Of a stretch of 64,000 nt of DNA, positions 37,673-45,808 are shown one piece after another. This DNA is from Pseudanabaena sp. ABRG5-3. Its GTDB lineage: Bacteria > Cyanobacteriota > Cyanobacteriia > Pseudanabaenales > Pseudanabaenaceae. Location of the stretch: positions 744,001-808,000 of the forward strand of contig NZ_AP017560.1 of assembly GCF_003967015.1 (NCBI RefSeq), read 5' to 3'. The number at the start of each line of letters is the position of its first letter. Within the stretch, counting starts at the first letter, position 1. Below the pieces are notes generated by a model, which was not told where the DNA came from, searched no databases, and worked only from the letters and a program-made list of their open reading frames with translations. The translations under genes were made by a program, and so were the position numbers.

Positions 37673-37987
37673 CTAAATTTCTGTGAATGTGACTGCACAG
37701 GTATTTGTGCCTTCGCCCATACCTTTGTGATAAAAGGTCAGTTTGTAATTAGGGAATTTTTGGGATTTTTGAACTATGTCTGAAGCAATGAGCAATAAAT
37801 GGCGATCGCTAGCTGGTAAATGCAATAGCCCCCGTTTAATTCCTGTTTTGATACCATCTTCAATCGCTTCGGTTAGTCGTGCGATTACTCGATCTAATTC
37901 GATGCGATCGATAATAATTTCTTCAGGTTCAGTTTCTGTTGGTAGATTGTTGTCGAGATTTACCGCAGAAATATTTGATTCAGACAT
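37673..37987 (-). CDS. Conserved-looking hypothetical protein (104 aa)
   Basis: ATG 37987 gives 104 residues. The central part EIIIDRIELDRVIARLTEAIEDGIKTGIKRGLLHLPASDRHLLLIASDIVQKS is helical and looks conserved. It ends in a short beta region (YKLTFYHKG). The frame can extend to 38041 but without a better start. It lies between the WD40 and PTPS genes on the same strand. The function is unknown. Confidence 0.6.
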   Translation of the reverse strand: MSESNISAVNLDNNLPTETEPEEIIIDRIELDRVIARLTEAIEDGIKTGIKRGLLHLPASDRHLLLIASDIVQKSQKFPNYKLTFYHKGMGEGTNTCAVTFTEI

Positions 37988-38050
37988 AGTGAAATTTTGA
38001 TTTACAAATTTGATGTGTAGATAAGCGATGCTTTGCATCACTTATCTACA

Positions 38051-38923
38051 TTAAGCCGCTTTGGCAAGAGCTTCTTCTAAGGAATGTTCAATATCTGAAA
38101 GTTGATATTCTCCGTAAACTTCACAGGAGTTATTGGGACTCTCAATGAGTTTGATGCTATGTAGCTTTGCCCCAATTTCGCGAATTGGCTGGGTGAGAAC
38201 TTTTTGAATATAGACCGCAATGTTTTCGGCAGTCGGTACAACTTCAGCAAAGTAGGGAATATCTTTGTTGAGGAAGGTATGATCCATCGGATCTAGTACA
38301 TATTGATCGAGCGCTTTTTGAAAATCACTCAAATCAGCAATCATGCCAGTGCGTGGATCGATTTCGCCAGAGATGGAAACTTCTAAATGATAGTTATGTC
38401 CATGTCCATGCACACGAGCGCATTTGCCATAAATAGCAGAATTCTCTTCTAGGGAAAGTGTGTCTAGAGCGAGGCGATGGGCGGCGGAAAAGTGAGTACT
38501 AATTGTTAAATGTGCTTGCATGTCGTTACCTTGATAATCAGCCCAAAGTTCAGGATGTTCGTATAAGCGAATATTGACCAATGGTAGGTATGGAGCTAGG
38601 CGCTGCCAAATTACACGGGCAATATTCTCAGTTGTGGGAAGGGTTTGTTGAAATTCTTCCCATGCTTGATTGAGATAGGAAAAATTGAGTTGAGTTGTGA
38701 TTTCACGGGCAATGATTTGCTTGACATCAGAAAGATTTAGCACCATGCCAGTATGGTCGATTTCTCCCTGCATCCCAACAAACAGAACGTAGTTATGACC
38801 GTGGGGCGGAAAGTTAGTACATGCGCCGAATTTTGCCAGATTTTCCTCGTCTGGAATTTCGGGTAACCAGTAGCGGTGACTAGCAGAAAATTCGGCTCGG
38901 CGATTAATTACACATTTAGCCAT
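38051..38923 (-). CDS. Tandem 6-pyruvoyl-tetrahydropterin synthase/QueD-like protein
   Basis: 290 residues with two successive PTPS domains. Domain 1 (about 1-135) has RRAEFSASHRYWLP, GACTNFPPHGHNYVL and LNFSYLN. Domain 2 (about 140-280) has FSAAHRLAL, GKCARVHGHGHNYHLEV and DPMDHTFLN. Both retain the Cys and the zinc His residues by eye, whereas QueD and PTPS are normally single-domain. A role as 6-carboxy-tetrahydropterin synthase in queuosine synthesis, or in pterin metabolism, is likely; which one is not decided by the sequence. Confidence 0.88.
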   Translation of the reverse strand: MAKCVINRRAEFSASHRYWLPEIPDEENLAKFGACTNFPPHGHNYVLFVGMQGEIDHTGMVLNLSDVKQIIAREITTQLNFSYLNQAWEEFQQTLPTTENIARVIWQRLAPYLPLVNIRLYEHPELWADYQGNDMQAHLTISTHFSAAHRLALDTLSLEENSAIYGKCARVHGHGHNYHLEVSISGEIDPRTGMIADLSDFQKALDQYVLDPMDHTFLNKDIPYFAEVVPTAENIAVYIQKVLTQPIREIGAKLHSIKLIESPNNSCEVYGEYQLSDIEHSLEEALAKAA

Positions 38924-39088
38924 CAGAAATAAGCCACCAAAGACAAGGCTCAGTGAATTGTAAATTTATATGAATACGTTAACATTTTCAGCGTCCAAAT
39001 CAAAACTCCGTCGTTTTGTCGCGATCGCTATAATTAAAAAATATCTTTAAAAGTCCCCTGCTGTCAGTACGATCGCATTGTTTGAGCT

Positions 39089-39736
39089 ATGACACTAACT
39101 GACGCAATTATTACAACTGTGGCTGTTTTACGAAATTATTTAGCCGAAAAGTTTGCTGAGCGATCGCCTGTTGTCCTTGCTGATCAATTTTTGTATTACG
39201 CGCAGGGATTTTCTAGATTGCGAGTTGCTCCAGATGTAATGGTGATTTTTGATATTCCGCAGCAGCCATATGATAATTACAAAATTTGGGAAACAGGGCA
39301 AATCCCCAGTGTTATTTTTGAAATAACGTCTGCGAGCACGCAAGCCCATGACCAAGCTAAAAAAAGAGAGCTTTATGAGAGCATTGGGGTTTTGGAATAT
39401 TGGCTATTCGATCCAAAAGGTGAATGGATTCCTGAAAAATTGCGGGGCTATCGTCGTCAAGCTAATTTGCCCAAAAATGAGGAAGAATCTTTGGTTTATG
39501 AAGCGATCGCTGATGGTTTGAGTCAAGTTTTAGGATTGCGTCTCGAAGTCGAAGGTTCTCTGATTAATTTCTATCGACAAGATAATGGCGAAAAGTTGTT
39601 AATCCCTAGTGAGCTATTGGCAGCTTTACAAGCGCAAACTCAGAGAGCAGAGTCTGCGGAAGAACGAGCGAGACTTGCTGAATTAGAGGCTCAAAAATTG
39701 CGCGATCGCCTAGCTGCATTAGGTGTCGAACCATAA
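39089..39736 (+). CDS. Uma2-family (DUF820) nuclease-fold protein
   Basis: This 215-residue protein has a PD-(D/E)XK-like core: RVAPDVMVIFD (Asp), SVIFEITSAST (Glu) and AKKRELYESIGVLEYWLFDP (Lys and the YE.....YW motif), typical of Uma2 proteins that are highly multiplied in cyanobacteria. A C-terminal coiled coil (TQRAESAEERARLAELEAQK) is also common in this family. Nuclease activity is inferred and rarely tested. Confidence 0.9.
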   Translation: MTLTDAIITTVAVLRNYLAEKFAERSPVVLADQFLYYAQGFSRLRVAPDVMVIFDIPQQPYDNYKIWETGQIPSVIFEITSASTQAHDQAKKRELYESIGVLEYWLFDPKGEWIPEKLRGYRRQANLPKNEEESLVYEAIADGLSQVLGLRLEVEGSLINFYRQDNGEKLLIPSELLAALQAQTQRAESAEERARLAELEAQKLRDRLAALGVEP

Positions 39737-39765
39737 ATGATTTAATCACCATATACCACCTGTAG

Positions 39766-39929
39766 GGGTTTAGCATTTGCGCCACTATTTTCAAACTCAT
39801 CACGAAAATCTCACTCCGCAAATGCTAAACCCTCTTGGCTTAAACCGATAAATTGTACTTGCGTTGTGAGGTTTAGGGCATAGCATTCCCATAGGTTGCG
39901 AATCTGAGAGCTGTAGGAATGCTATGCCC
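39766..39929. repeat. Two adjacent large inverted repeats
   Basis: The first pair is GGGTTTAGCATTTGCG (39766-39781) and its complement (39817-39832). The second pair is GGGCATAGCATTCC (39876-39889) and its complement (39916-39929). Both carry a TAGGGG-type edge. They look like two related palindromic units inserted side by side. The rest of 39737-40079 holds nothing recognised. Confidence 0.75.
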
Positions 39930-40079
39930 CTACAGCTATTTATCGTAAAATTAATCCAAATTTCTGTAAGTTTTAAGACTATGATCTCTCCGGCGAAAAA
40001 CTATGCTGGTCAAAATTTGCGGGGGAGATCGCTGCATCGTAGTATTAAGGTAGTAAACTTTTTGTGAAAAATAACCCAT

Positions 40080-40490
40080 ATGACTCAGCCCTCTCAGCAA
40101 GATCCAAATCTTTCAGGGCTAACAACAGAAACTGGCAAACGCACAGAGCAATTATTACTGAATATTTGGGAACCATTGGATCTTCTAGGGCAAGGCTTGA
40201 TGGGATCTCTATGGAGAACTGTTTATCTTTCAATCCAAGATGCGATCGCTCTTGGTGTGTTGTTAAAGCTTCCTAGCTTAATTGGTCACATTATTATTGG
40301 TAAAGACTTCTCTAGTTTTGATGTATGTCTAAAAGAAAACGCATTAGGTGTATCGCTTTATGCTTGTTTTATAATAGTTGCAGCAGATTTCTGCCTGTGG
40401 ATTGTATTGGCTGGTCGGATAATCGGGCGGTTTTGGGCTGATCTACTCGAATTAAAAAGAGGTAATGGGCATGGTTCCAATAAACCGTAA
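40080..40490 (+). CDS. Unrecognised membrane protein (136 aa)
   Basis: After a polar N-terminus (about 30 residues), two or three hydrophobic segments are visible: IQDAIALGVLLKLPSLIGHIIIG, LGVSLYACFIIVAADFCLWIVLAGRI and possibly the LLGQGLMGSLW region. It ends with a basic, Gly-rich tail. It overlaps the next membrane/coiled-coil gene by 20 bp, so the two are likely translated together. No family is known to me. Confidence 0.7.
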   Translation: MTQPSQQDPNLSGLTTETGKRTEQLLLNIWEPLDLLGQGLMGSLWRTVYLSIQDAIALGVLLKLPSLIGHIIIGKDFSSFDVCLKENALGVSLYACFIIVAADFCLWIVLAGRIIGRFWADLLELKRGNGHGSNKP

Positions 40491-41355
40491 GAAAATAAGT
40501 CTCTATGAAGAAGCTAAAAATGGACTCAGTTCTTTAGTTTGGCAAATAGCTACTGTATTTGTTGGCTTTATTTTCATGCTATTGCTGACAGTCGGTAATC
40601 CGTCTAGTTTTGCCATAACCATAGTTTTTATTTTAGGTATTGCTTTTGTCGCTTGGCATGAAAAGAATCGAGTTACAAAATTATGGAAAGATTCTGACGG
40701 TTCGTTAGATGTTATTGAGAAAAGAACTCGACCACAAAAGAGGGATAAAGATCTTCATCTTGGTATTGATTTTAAGGTAGATAATCCTTCAAGTCTGGAC
40801 TTGGGAAATCTATATATTAAGGGTACAGATATTACAGATGCAGTTTTGAGACAGGTAAGTGTTTCTTCTGATATCAAGACAACACTATTAGACCTGAAAG
40901 CAGTTATTGAACGTGAAAATATTGCATCTACAAATGTTATATCTGCTCCAACTACTCTATTCAGTGATTTACCCAGACAAGCATTAGAACAGGAGTTGCT
41001 GTTTTGTAATCAGAGGAGTCAGCAAGCTCAATTTCTACTACGTCAAGCTCAAGAGCAATTGCAATTATCTCAGTTAGCGATTCAACGCCAAGAGATTTTA
41101 ACTCAAACTCTTCAGGCTCGAATTGATCAGTTAGAGCTTGATTTACAAGATGTTCATAGTAGTGGTGAAGAGTTGCGTGCCCGCCTCAAGCGTCAACAAT
41201 ATCACACAGCACAATTAAAAGCTGCCCTCGAAAGATTGCTTGACGAATCATCACCTAAAGATATTACGGACAAAAACAAAGCTGATGCCCTTATAAATTT
41301 AGAAGCTATTGCCGAAATTTCTTCGAGATCTCTACAGCTCCTTACAGCAAAATGA
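40471..41355 (+). CDS. Unrecognised membrane/coiled-coil protein (294 aa)
   Basis: ATG 40471 gives 294 residues. Two close membrane helices (VWQIATVFVGFIFMLLLTVG and FAITIVFILGIAFVAWH) are followed by a soluble region, then a long coiled coil (about 165-265: LLRQAQEQLQLSQLAIQRQ, ARIDQLELDLQDV, ARLKRQQYHTAQLKAALERLL). It overlaps the preceding membrane gene by 20 bp. The pair may form one membrane complex. The family is not recognised. Confidence 0.7.
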   Translation: MVPINRKKISLYEEAKNGLSSLVWQIATVFVGFIFMLLLTVGNPSSFAITIVFILGIAFVAWHEKNRVTKLWKDSDGSLDVIEKRTRPQKRDKDLHLGIDFKVDNPSSLDLGNLYIKGTDITDAVLRQVSVSSDIKTTLLDLKAVIERENIASTNVISAPTTLFSDLPRQALEQELLFCNQRSQQAQFLLRQAQEQLQLSQLAIQRQEILTQTLQARIDQLELDLQDVHSSGEELRARLKRQQYHTAQLKAALERLLDESSPKDITDKNKADALINLEAIAEISSRSLQLLTAK

Positions 41356-41468
41356 AACAACAAGTCAACCTTTTCGGGGAGATCGCTCAGAGCTTTAACT
41401 CTCATCATTGACAAAATTCCTCCAATCGCCCAAATTGTCGAAACTGTGGGTGCATGAGCGATCTAAAA

Positions 41469-41762
41469 CTAAACAACATCCACCAAATCAATCTTGATTC
41501 GCTTACCTACAGCCCTTGCTGCCTTATCCAAAGTCCGTAAAGTTACAGACTCATACTCAGGATCGAGTAATCGATCTAATGCTGCTCTGCTAGTCTGCAT
41601 TGATTTCGCCATTTTGGACTTAGATAAGCCACGCTCTTTCATAGCTTGCTCAACTTGCCAAGCCAGTACCCGCTTTAGCGCAACTTCCGTCACCTCATTT
41701 AAAATCCCGTCATCTTCGAGGAAATCATCAAAAGAAGAACCTAAATGGCAATTATTAGTCAT
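41469..41762 (-). CDS. higA: HigA-type antitoxin (XRE family)
   Basis: This 97-residue protein has an XRE-like helix-turn-helix (AMKERGLSKSKMAKSMQTSRAALDRLLDPEYESVTLRTLDKAARAVGK), typical of HigA antitoxins that follow a HigB toxin. It lies 21 bp downstream of the reconstructed HigB stop. The antitoxin is intact, but its upstream promoter is now separated from it by an IS in the toxin gene. Confidence 0.88.
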   Translation of the reverse strand: MTNNCHLGSSFDDFLEDDGILNEVTEVALKRVLAWQVEQAMKERGLSKSKMAKSMQTSRAALDRLLDPEYESVTLRTLDKAARAVGKRIKIDLVDVV

Positions 41763-41882
41763 TTCTAATCCTTTACCCTGCTGCTAAATTTTGTTTCTAA
41801 ACTCACTTTGTCGCTTAAATGCCAAATCTAAATCCTCTTTAGGCGTTTTTTGTGTCTTTTTAACAAATCCATGCAGAAGAAT

Positions 41883-42828
41883 AGACCTCTTGCAGAACTG
41901 AAATTAAGACAGAGGAGAGCAATTTTTAGAAGCAGGAAGAGAGACTTCAAAGTTATAAATGGCAGCAATCAAATTACAACGCAAGCCAAAACGACGACGA
42001 CGGTTACGATAAGGCAAAGAAAGAATTTTAAAAATCTTCAGACGGCGATTAACATGCTCAATGGCAATACGTTGACGAGCAAGTTGGCGATTAAACCGCT
42101 TATCGTCCTTGGATAAAGAGCCATTTTTAGGCTTTTTGATAGGAATTAGCGAGTTGGGGTGCAAGTTTTGTAAACCTTGATAACCCTTATCCGCTAAACC
42201 TTGTGTCTGAGAGTGAAAACGAACTCCACTGGCTTTGAATAACGAAAAATCGTGCTGATGACCGTTACCATAAGCGGTACAAATAATCTTGAGATTAGTC
42301 AGATCGACCACTAGTTGAGCTTTGAGAGCATGATGCTTTTTCTTGCCACTGTAAAAACGTTTTTGGTGATGTTTGGGTCGTTCGACCTTGGTCTCAGTTA
42401 CATCAATTGCAATTAGGGCAGGATGTTGTTCCTGCCACAATGACTTTTTTCCTGCTAACCGAAACTTCTCTGATTTAATTAAGACATTTTCGACTTTTTT
42501 GACAGCACGGCAGATCGTTGATTCTGATACCTCCCAATCGTTAGCGATATGAAAATAGGTACGATATTCGCGCCAATATTGCAAAGTAACCAAGATTTGA
42601 TCTTCGAGACTTAGTTTGGCTTTCACACCTCCTTTTCCTTTACTTTTGGCGGATTGTTTCATCAGTTCCATCATTTGAGCAAATGTTTCTCTTTTTACGC
42701 CAAATAAGCGTTTAAATTCTTCTCTTGATAGATTTTGACTGGTTTCGTATTTCATGACTTAATTTTAGGGCGAATGTAAAAATTCAAAATCCGTAAATCT
42801 AACATATTTTCGGTTCTGCAAGAGGTCT
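41883..42828 (-). mobile_element. IS5-like insertion sequence, copy 2
   Basis: 946 bp, same ends (AGACCTCTTGCAGAAC) and same orientation as copy 1, flanked by AAT (41880-41882 and 42829-42831). By eye the sequence is identical to copy 1, which points to very recent movement. It splits the higB reading frame. Confidence 0.93.
41904..42755 (-). CDS. IS5-family transposase (DDE_Tnp_4 type), copy 2
   Basis: The 283-residue translation is identical to that of 29989-30840, with the same IAIDVTETK, LADKGYQGL and IEHVNRRLK motifs. Both copies appear able to make active transposase. Confidence 0.93.
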   Translation of the reverse strand: MKYETSQNLSREEFKRLFGVKRETFAQMMELMKQSAKSKGKGGVKAKLSLEDQILVTLQYWREYRTYFHIANDWEVSESTICRAVKKVENVLIKSEKFRLAGKKSLWQEQHPALIAIDVTETKVERPKHHQKRFYSGKKKHHALKAQLVVDLTNLKIICTAYGNGHQHDFSLFKASGVRFHSQTQGLADKGYQGLQNLHPNSLIPIKKPKNGSLSKDDKRFNRQLARQRIAIEHVNRRLKIFKILSLPYRNRRRRFGLRCNLIAAIYNFEVSLPASKNCSPLS

Positions 42829-43246
42829 AATCATTTTATCGCCCTCTACGGAAAACAAAACCCGTGTAATTTTATTCTCAAGATTGGTACGAACTTCGTA
42901 TAAGCCTTTCCCCATAGGACGACAGGTTGGCATACCTATAGGAAATCCAAATTCCACAGTTTTAATGTCTTCTCCAATCTTTTGTCTCTCATCTTTAGGC
43001 AAAGACATAAGCCAATCTCTCACAGGCTCCTTACCCAATTCAGTTTTAAAAAAGATTGCTTTAATTCGTTTGACATTACTCATACTAGGAATATAGCAAT
43101 CCTAAAAGATACAAAATTTTAATATGGAATGCTTTTGAGATTGAGCTTATTTAGATATTGTATCATTTTTGATACATAAGCGATCGCCTGTCGCAGATCA
43201 ATCAAGCTATTATTAACGTGAGTTCAACTAACAATGGAAAAACATT

Positions 43247-44230
43247 ATGGACTTATGGAGTTTTGTGATTGGTGCAGGTGTCTTCTTTGGTGTAGGAAGC
43301 TCATCTTTTAAAATTGTCAACCAAGGTGAAGAAGCACTAGTCGCATCCTTTGGTAAATACAAACGCAAACTACCTGCTGGCCCCCACTTTATCCTGCCCT
43401 TTATTGACACTGTTAGCTATAAAGGATCGATCAAAGAGCAAGTATTAGATATTCCTGCCCAACAATGCATCACCCGTGACAACGTACCGATTACTGCTGA
43501 TGCCGTTGTGTATTGGCGAGTTGTCGATATGGAAAAAGCATATTATCGAGTCGAGAACTTACGACAAGCGATCATCAATATTGTGCTAACCCAGATCCGC
43601 TCAGAGCTTGGCAGCCTAGAACTTGACGAGACATTCACCGCCAGAAATAAAATTAACGAACTCCTATTGCGCGATCTTGATGATGCGACTGAACCTTGGG
43701 GGGTGAAAGTAACGCGAGTAGAGTTACGTGATATCTTGCCTGCTAAAGCTGTGCAGGAGTCGATGGAACTGCAAATGACCGCAGAGCGTAAAAAACGTGC
43801 GGCAATTCTCACCTCTGAAGGCGATCGCGAGGCAGCGATTAACAAGGCTAAAGGTTTAGCGGATTCCCAGTTACTCAATGCGGAGGCTTCTCAAAAGGCA
43901 GCGATCCTAGAGGCAGAGGGACAAAAACAATCTCGCATTTTACGTGCGGAGGCAGAACGGCAAGAACAGGTACTGAAGGCGCAGGGGACGGCTCAGGCAA
44001 TGCAAGTACTATTGCAATCAATGAAGGGCAATCCTCAGGCTCAAGAAGCCTTGCAGTTTTTATTAGCTCAAAGCTATATCTCAATGGCGACAACAGTTGG
44101 TTCTAGCGGTAGTAGCAAAGTGATGTTTATGGATCCGCGATCGCTGCCTTCGACTTTAGAAGGTTTAAAATCAATTGTTGATACTCCTGTAGATCCGAGC
44201 GATTTACCAACTAAAGATTGGAACACATAA
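43247..44230 (+). CDS. SPFH/band 7 (stomatin-like) protein
   Basis: This 327-residue protein has an N-terminal membrane segment ([14 protein letters not shown]) and an SPFH domain ([65 protein letters not shown]). A long helical region rich in Ala, Glu and Lys (about 185-260) precedes a short tail. It resembles the bacterial stomatin-like subgroup. Such proteins form membrane-bound rings or scaffolds; the partner is often an NfeD protease, which is not nearby. It is convergent with cphB. Confidence 0.92.
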   Translation: MDLWSFVIGAGVFFGVGSSSFKIVNQGEEALVASFGKYKRKLPAGPHFILPFIDTVSYKGSIKEQVLDIPAQQCITRDNVPITADAVVYWRVVDMEKAYYRVENLRQAIINIVLTQIRSELGSLELDETFTARNKINELLLRDLDDATEPWGVKVTRVELRDILPAKAVQESMELQMTAERKKRAAILTSEGDREAAINKAKGLADSQLLNAEASQKAAILEAEGQKQSRILRAEAERQEQVLKAQGTAQAMQVLLQSMKGNPQAQEALQFLLAQSYISMATTVGSSGSSKVMFMDPRSLPSTLEGLKSIVDTPVDPSDLPTKDWNT

Positions 44231-44345
44231 AAATAAAAAAGCTCGCTAAGCGAGCCTTTTTTATACAGAAGGACTGATCGGAATCCATAAAAATAAAAAA
44301 GCTCGCTTAGCGAGCTTTTTTTATACAGAAGGACTGATCGGAATC
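44226..44345. repeat. 60-bp tandem duplication with doubled terminator
   Basis: Two units (44226-44285 and 44286-44345) differ at only two positions. Each contains an intrinsic terminator hairpin (AAAAAAGCTCGC..GCGAGC then T-run) and the last codons of cyanophycinase. Only the second unit is attached to the real cyanophycinase gene; the first abuts the SPFH stop codon. The duplication gives the convergent genes two terminators in series. Confidence 0.93.
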
Positions 44346-45235
44346 CGTTTGAGTAAATGGTATTTGCAACCTGCGGCGAGAATATGTACTCGTAGGTTGT
44401 GAATGGTTAATGGTGCTGAACCGCTAACCCAGAGTTGGTTGCTATAGGAGATTTCCCCTGGGTCAACTACGGTGACAGTGCCACGTCCTAAAACTCGCAT
44501 AATATGATTAGGCTCAAAAATGGCGACTGTATCTTCGTCAATGCCAATACCAATGCGGTCAGGATGAGCCGCGATCGCTGTCATGAGACGAGCCATGCGA
44601 TTACGGTTATGGAAATGCTGATCGACAACGATTTCAGGCAGGATATTCAAACCTGTACTCATATTGACCAGTTCCTTATGGGGAGACTCGCCACTACTGC
44701 CACCTGAAATCATGTGGTAGCCCATAGCTGCGGCTCCTGCACTTGTACCAGCGAGAACTAACTTTTGTTCAGTGATGCGCTTGGCGATCGTGATTGCAAA
44801 TGGGGTATCGGCGATCAAACCACAAAGACGTAGTTGGTCGCCGCCAGTCATAAATATGCCTGTAAAACGATCTACGAGGGCTTCGGCATCAGGGTAATCA
44901 TAGTGAGGACGCTCACGAATATCTAACACCTCAACTACTTTTGCGCCAAGATCGGTAAAAATATCGTGATAAATTCTGCCAATAATATCTGGTTCTCTGG
45001 AGGCACATGGAATTATGGCAATTCGAGCTTGGGAGCCGCCAGAACTTTCTACAAAGGCTTTGAGAATCTTGCGGTCTTGGACTTTATCCTCTCCACCACC
45101 AATTACCATTACCGCCGACTTAATAATTTGAGTCATGCCCCTATCTATTGCCACATCTTCATCTAAGTTCAGCATATTAGCAGATTGGCTAACAAATTGT
45201 TTTAGGCGATCAATTGGGCTAACACTTTGACTCAT
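44321..45235 (-). CDS. cphB: Cyanophycinase
   Basis: This 304-residue serine-type exopeptidase (family S51) degrades cyanophycin (multi-L-arginyl-poly-L-aspartate) to beta-Asp-Arg dipeptides. Visible are VIGGGEDKV, IIPCASREP, GIFMTGGDQLRLCGL, the nucleophile Ser in LAGTSAGAAAMGYHM and VVDQHFHNRNRMARL. The enzyme core begins near residue 38; the first 35 residues are an extension relative to the usual enzyme. No cyanophycin synthetase gene is adjacent. Its last codons are duplicated downstream. Confidence 0.95.
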   Translation of the reverse strand: MSQSVSPIDRLKQFVSQSANMLNLDEDVAIDRGMTQIIKSAVMVIGGGEDKVQDRKILKAFVESSGGSQARIAIIPCASREPDIIGRIYHDIFTDLGAKVVEVLDIRERPHYDYPDAEALVDRFTGIFMTGGDQLRLCGLIADTPFAITIAKRITEQKLVLAGTSAGAAAMGYHMISGGSSGESPHKELVNMSTGLNILPEIVVDQHFHNRNRMARLMTAIAAHPDRIGIGIDEDTVAIFEPNHIMRVLGRGTVTVVDPGEISYSNQLWVSGSAPLTIHNLRVHILAAGCKYHLLKRIPISPSV

Positions 45236-45344
45236 TTTGTTTTTTGCTGACTCCCCAATGGTTGGATGACCTCCATTGATGCGCTTACATGGCTAGCGAA
45301 AAGCTATACACAATCTAAATTGTATAACTTTACGTTGTATTTCT

Positions 45345-45377
45345 CAAAAAAAAGAGCGCAAAGCGCTCCTTTTTTTG
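45345..45377 (-). terminator. Terminator of the DUF4327 gene
   Basis: A run of A, GAGCGC, loop AAA, GCGCTC and a T-run. It lies just beyond the minus-strand DUF4327 gene. Confidence 0.8.
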
Positions 45378-45379
45378 CC

Positions 45380-45601
45380 TTAATCACTTTGCCAACATTC
45401 ACGACTTAATAAATCACAAATACGATCGCGCAATAGGTAATGATTTTCTTCTAATTCTCGTTCGATTTGACACCATTCGCGATCGCGGAAGAAGCTACAG
45501 AGGGTATGAATTGGCTGACTGCGTGTGAGTCTGCCACTTTCAAGTAAATGTCTCGCTTCGTCTTGAATAGCGCCAATTGAATAATAAAGTGAGTGCAACA
45601 T
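45380..45601 (-). CDS. DUF4327 family protein
   Basis: This 73-residue cyanobacterial small protein has IQDEARHLLESGRLTRSQPIHTLCSFFRDREWCQIERELEENHYLLRDRICDLL, matching the DUF4327 pattern (RHLVE.G..SR.QPIYTL...REW...E.ELEEN..LLRDRI). Its function is unknown. It is transcribed alone with its own terminator; about 200 bp upstream hold nothing recognised. Confidence 0.85.
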   Translation of the reverse strand: MLHSLYYSIGAIQDEARHLLESGRLTRSQPIHTLCSFFRDREWCQIERELEENHYLLRDRICDLLSRECWQSD

Positions 45602-45808
45602 AACCAGACTCTCTATGTAGGTTTTTGCTTAACATGTCAATGATTTACTCAATGACTAAAACTTATGGAGCAATAATTTGTGTCTGTGTAGAAGAATACA
45701 AACTGTGATTATCTTCCCATGTGATTTTCAACACTTCATAAAATTAAATGAAACTCAAGATAAAAAAATATTTCTTAAATTTCGGGTTTCTATGCAAAAT
45801 GTAGCAAA

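Larger units (their letters stand above)
41784..43083 (-). pseudogene. higB: HigB-type toxin gene split by an IS5-like element
   Basis: The 5' part (43083 to 42832) encodes IKAIFFKTELGKEPVRDWL, GMPTCRPMGKGLYEVRTNL and RVLFSVEGDKM. The 3' part (41882 to 41784) continues ILLHGFVKKTQKTPKEDLDLAF and ends RNKI. Removal of the 946-bp IS and one AAT copy restores a 116-residue HigB/Gp49-family mRNA interferase. The lost half carries LLHGFVKKTQKTP, a family core. Without it the toxin should be inactive. Confidence 0.92.

Noticed and set aside
41850-42116. 88-codon plus-strand frame at the second IS copy
   Set aside because: Its tail is the same antisense IS sequence as in copy 1; it is not a gene.
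29968-42828. Composite transposon formed by the two IS5-like copies
   Set aside because: Each copy has its own AAT duplication and each, when removed alone, restores a separate toxin gene, so they inserted independently.
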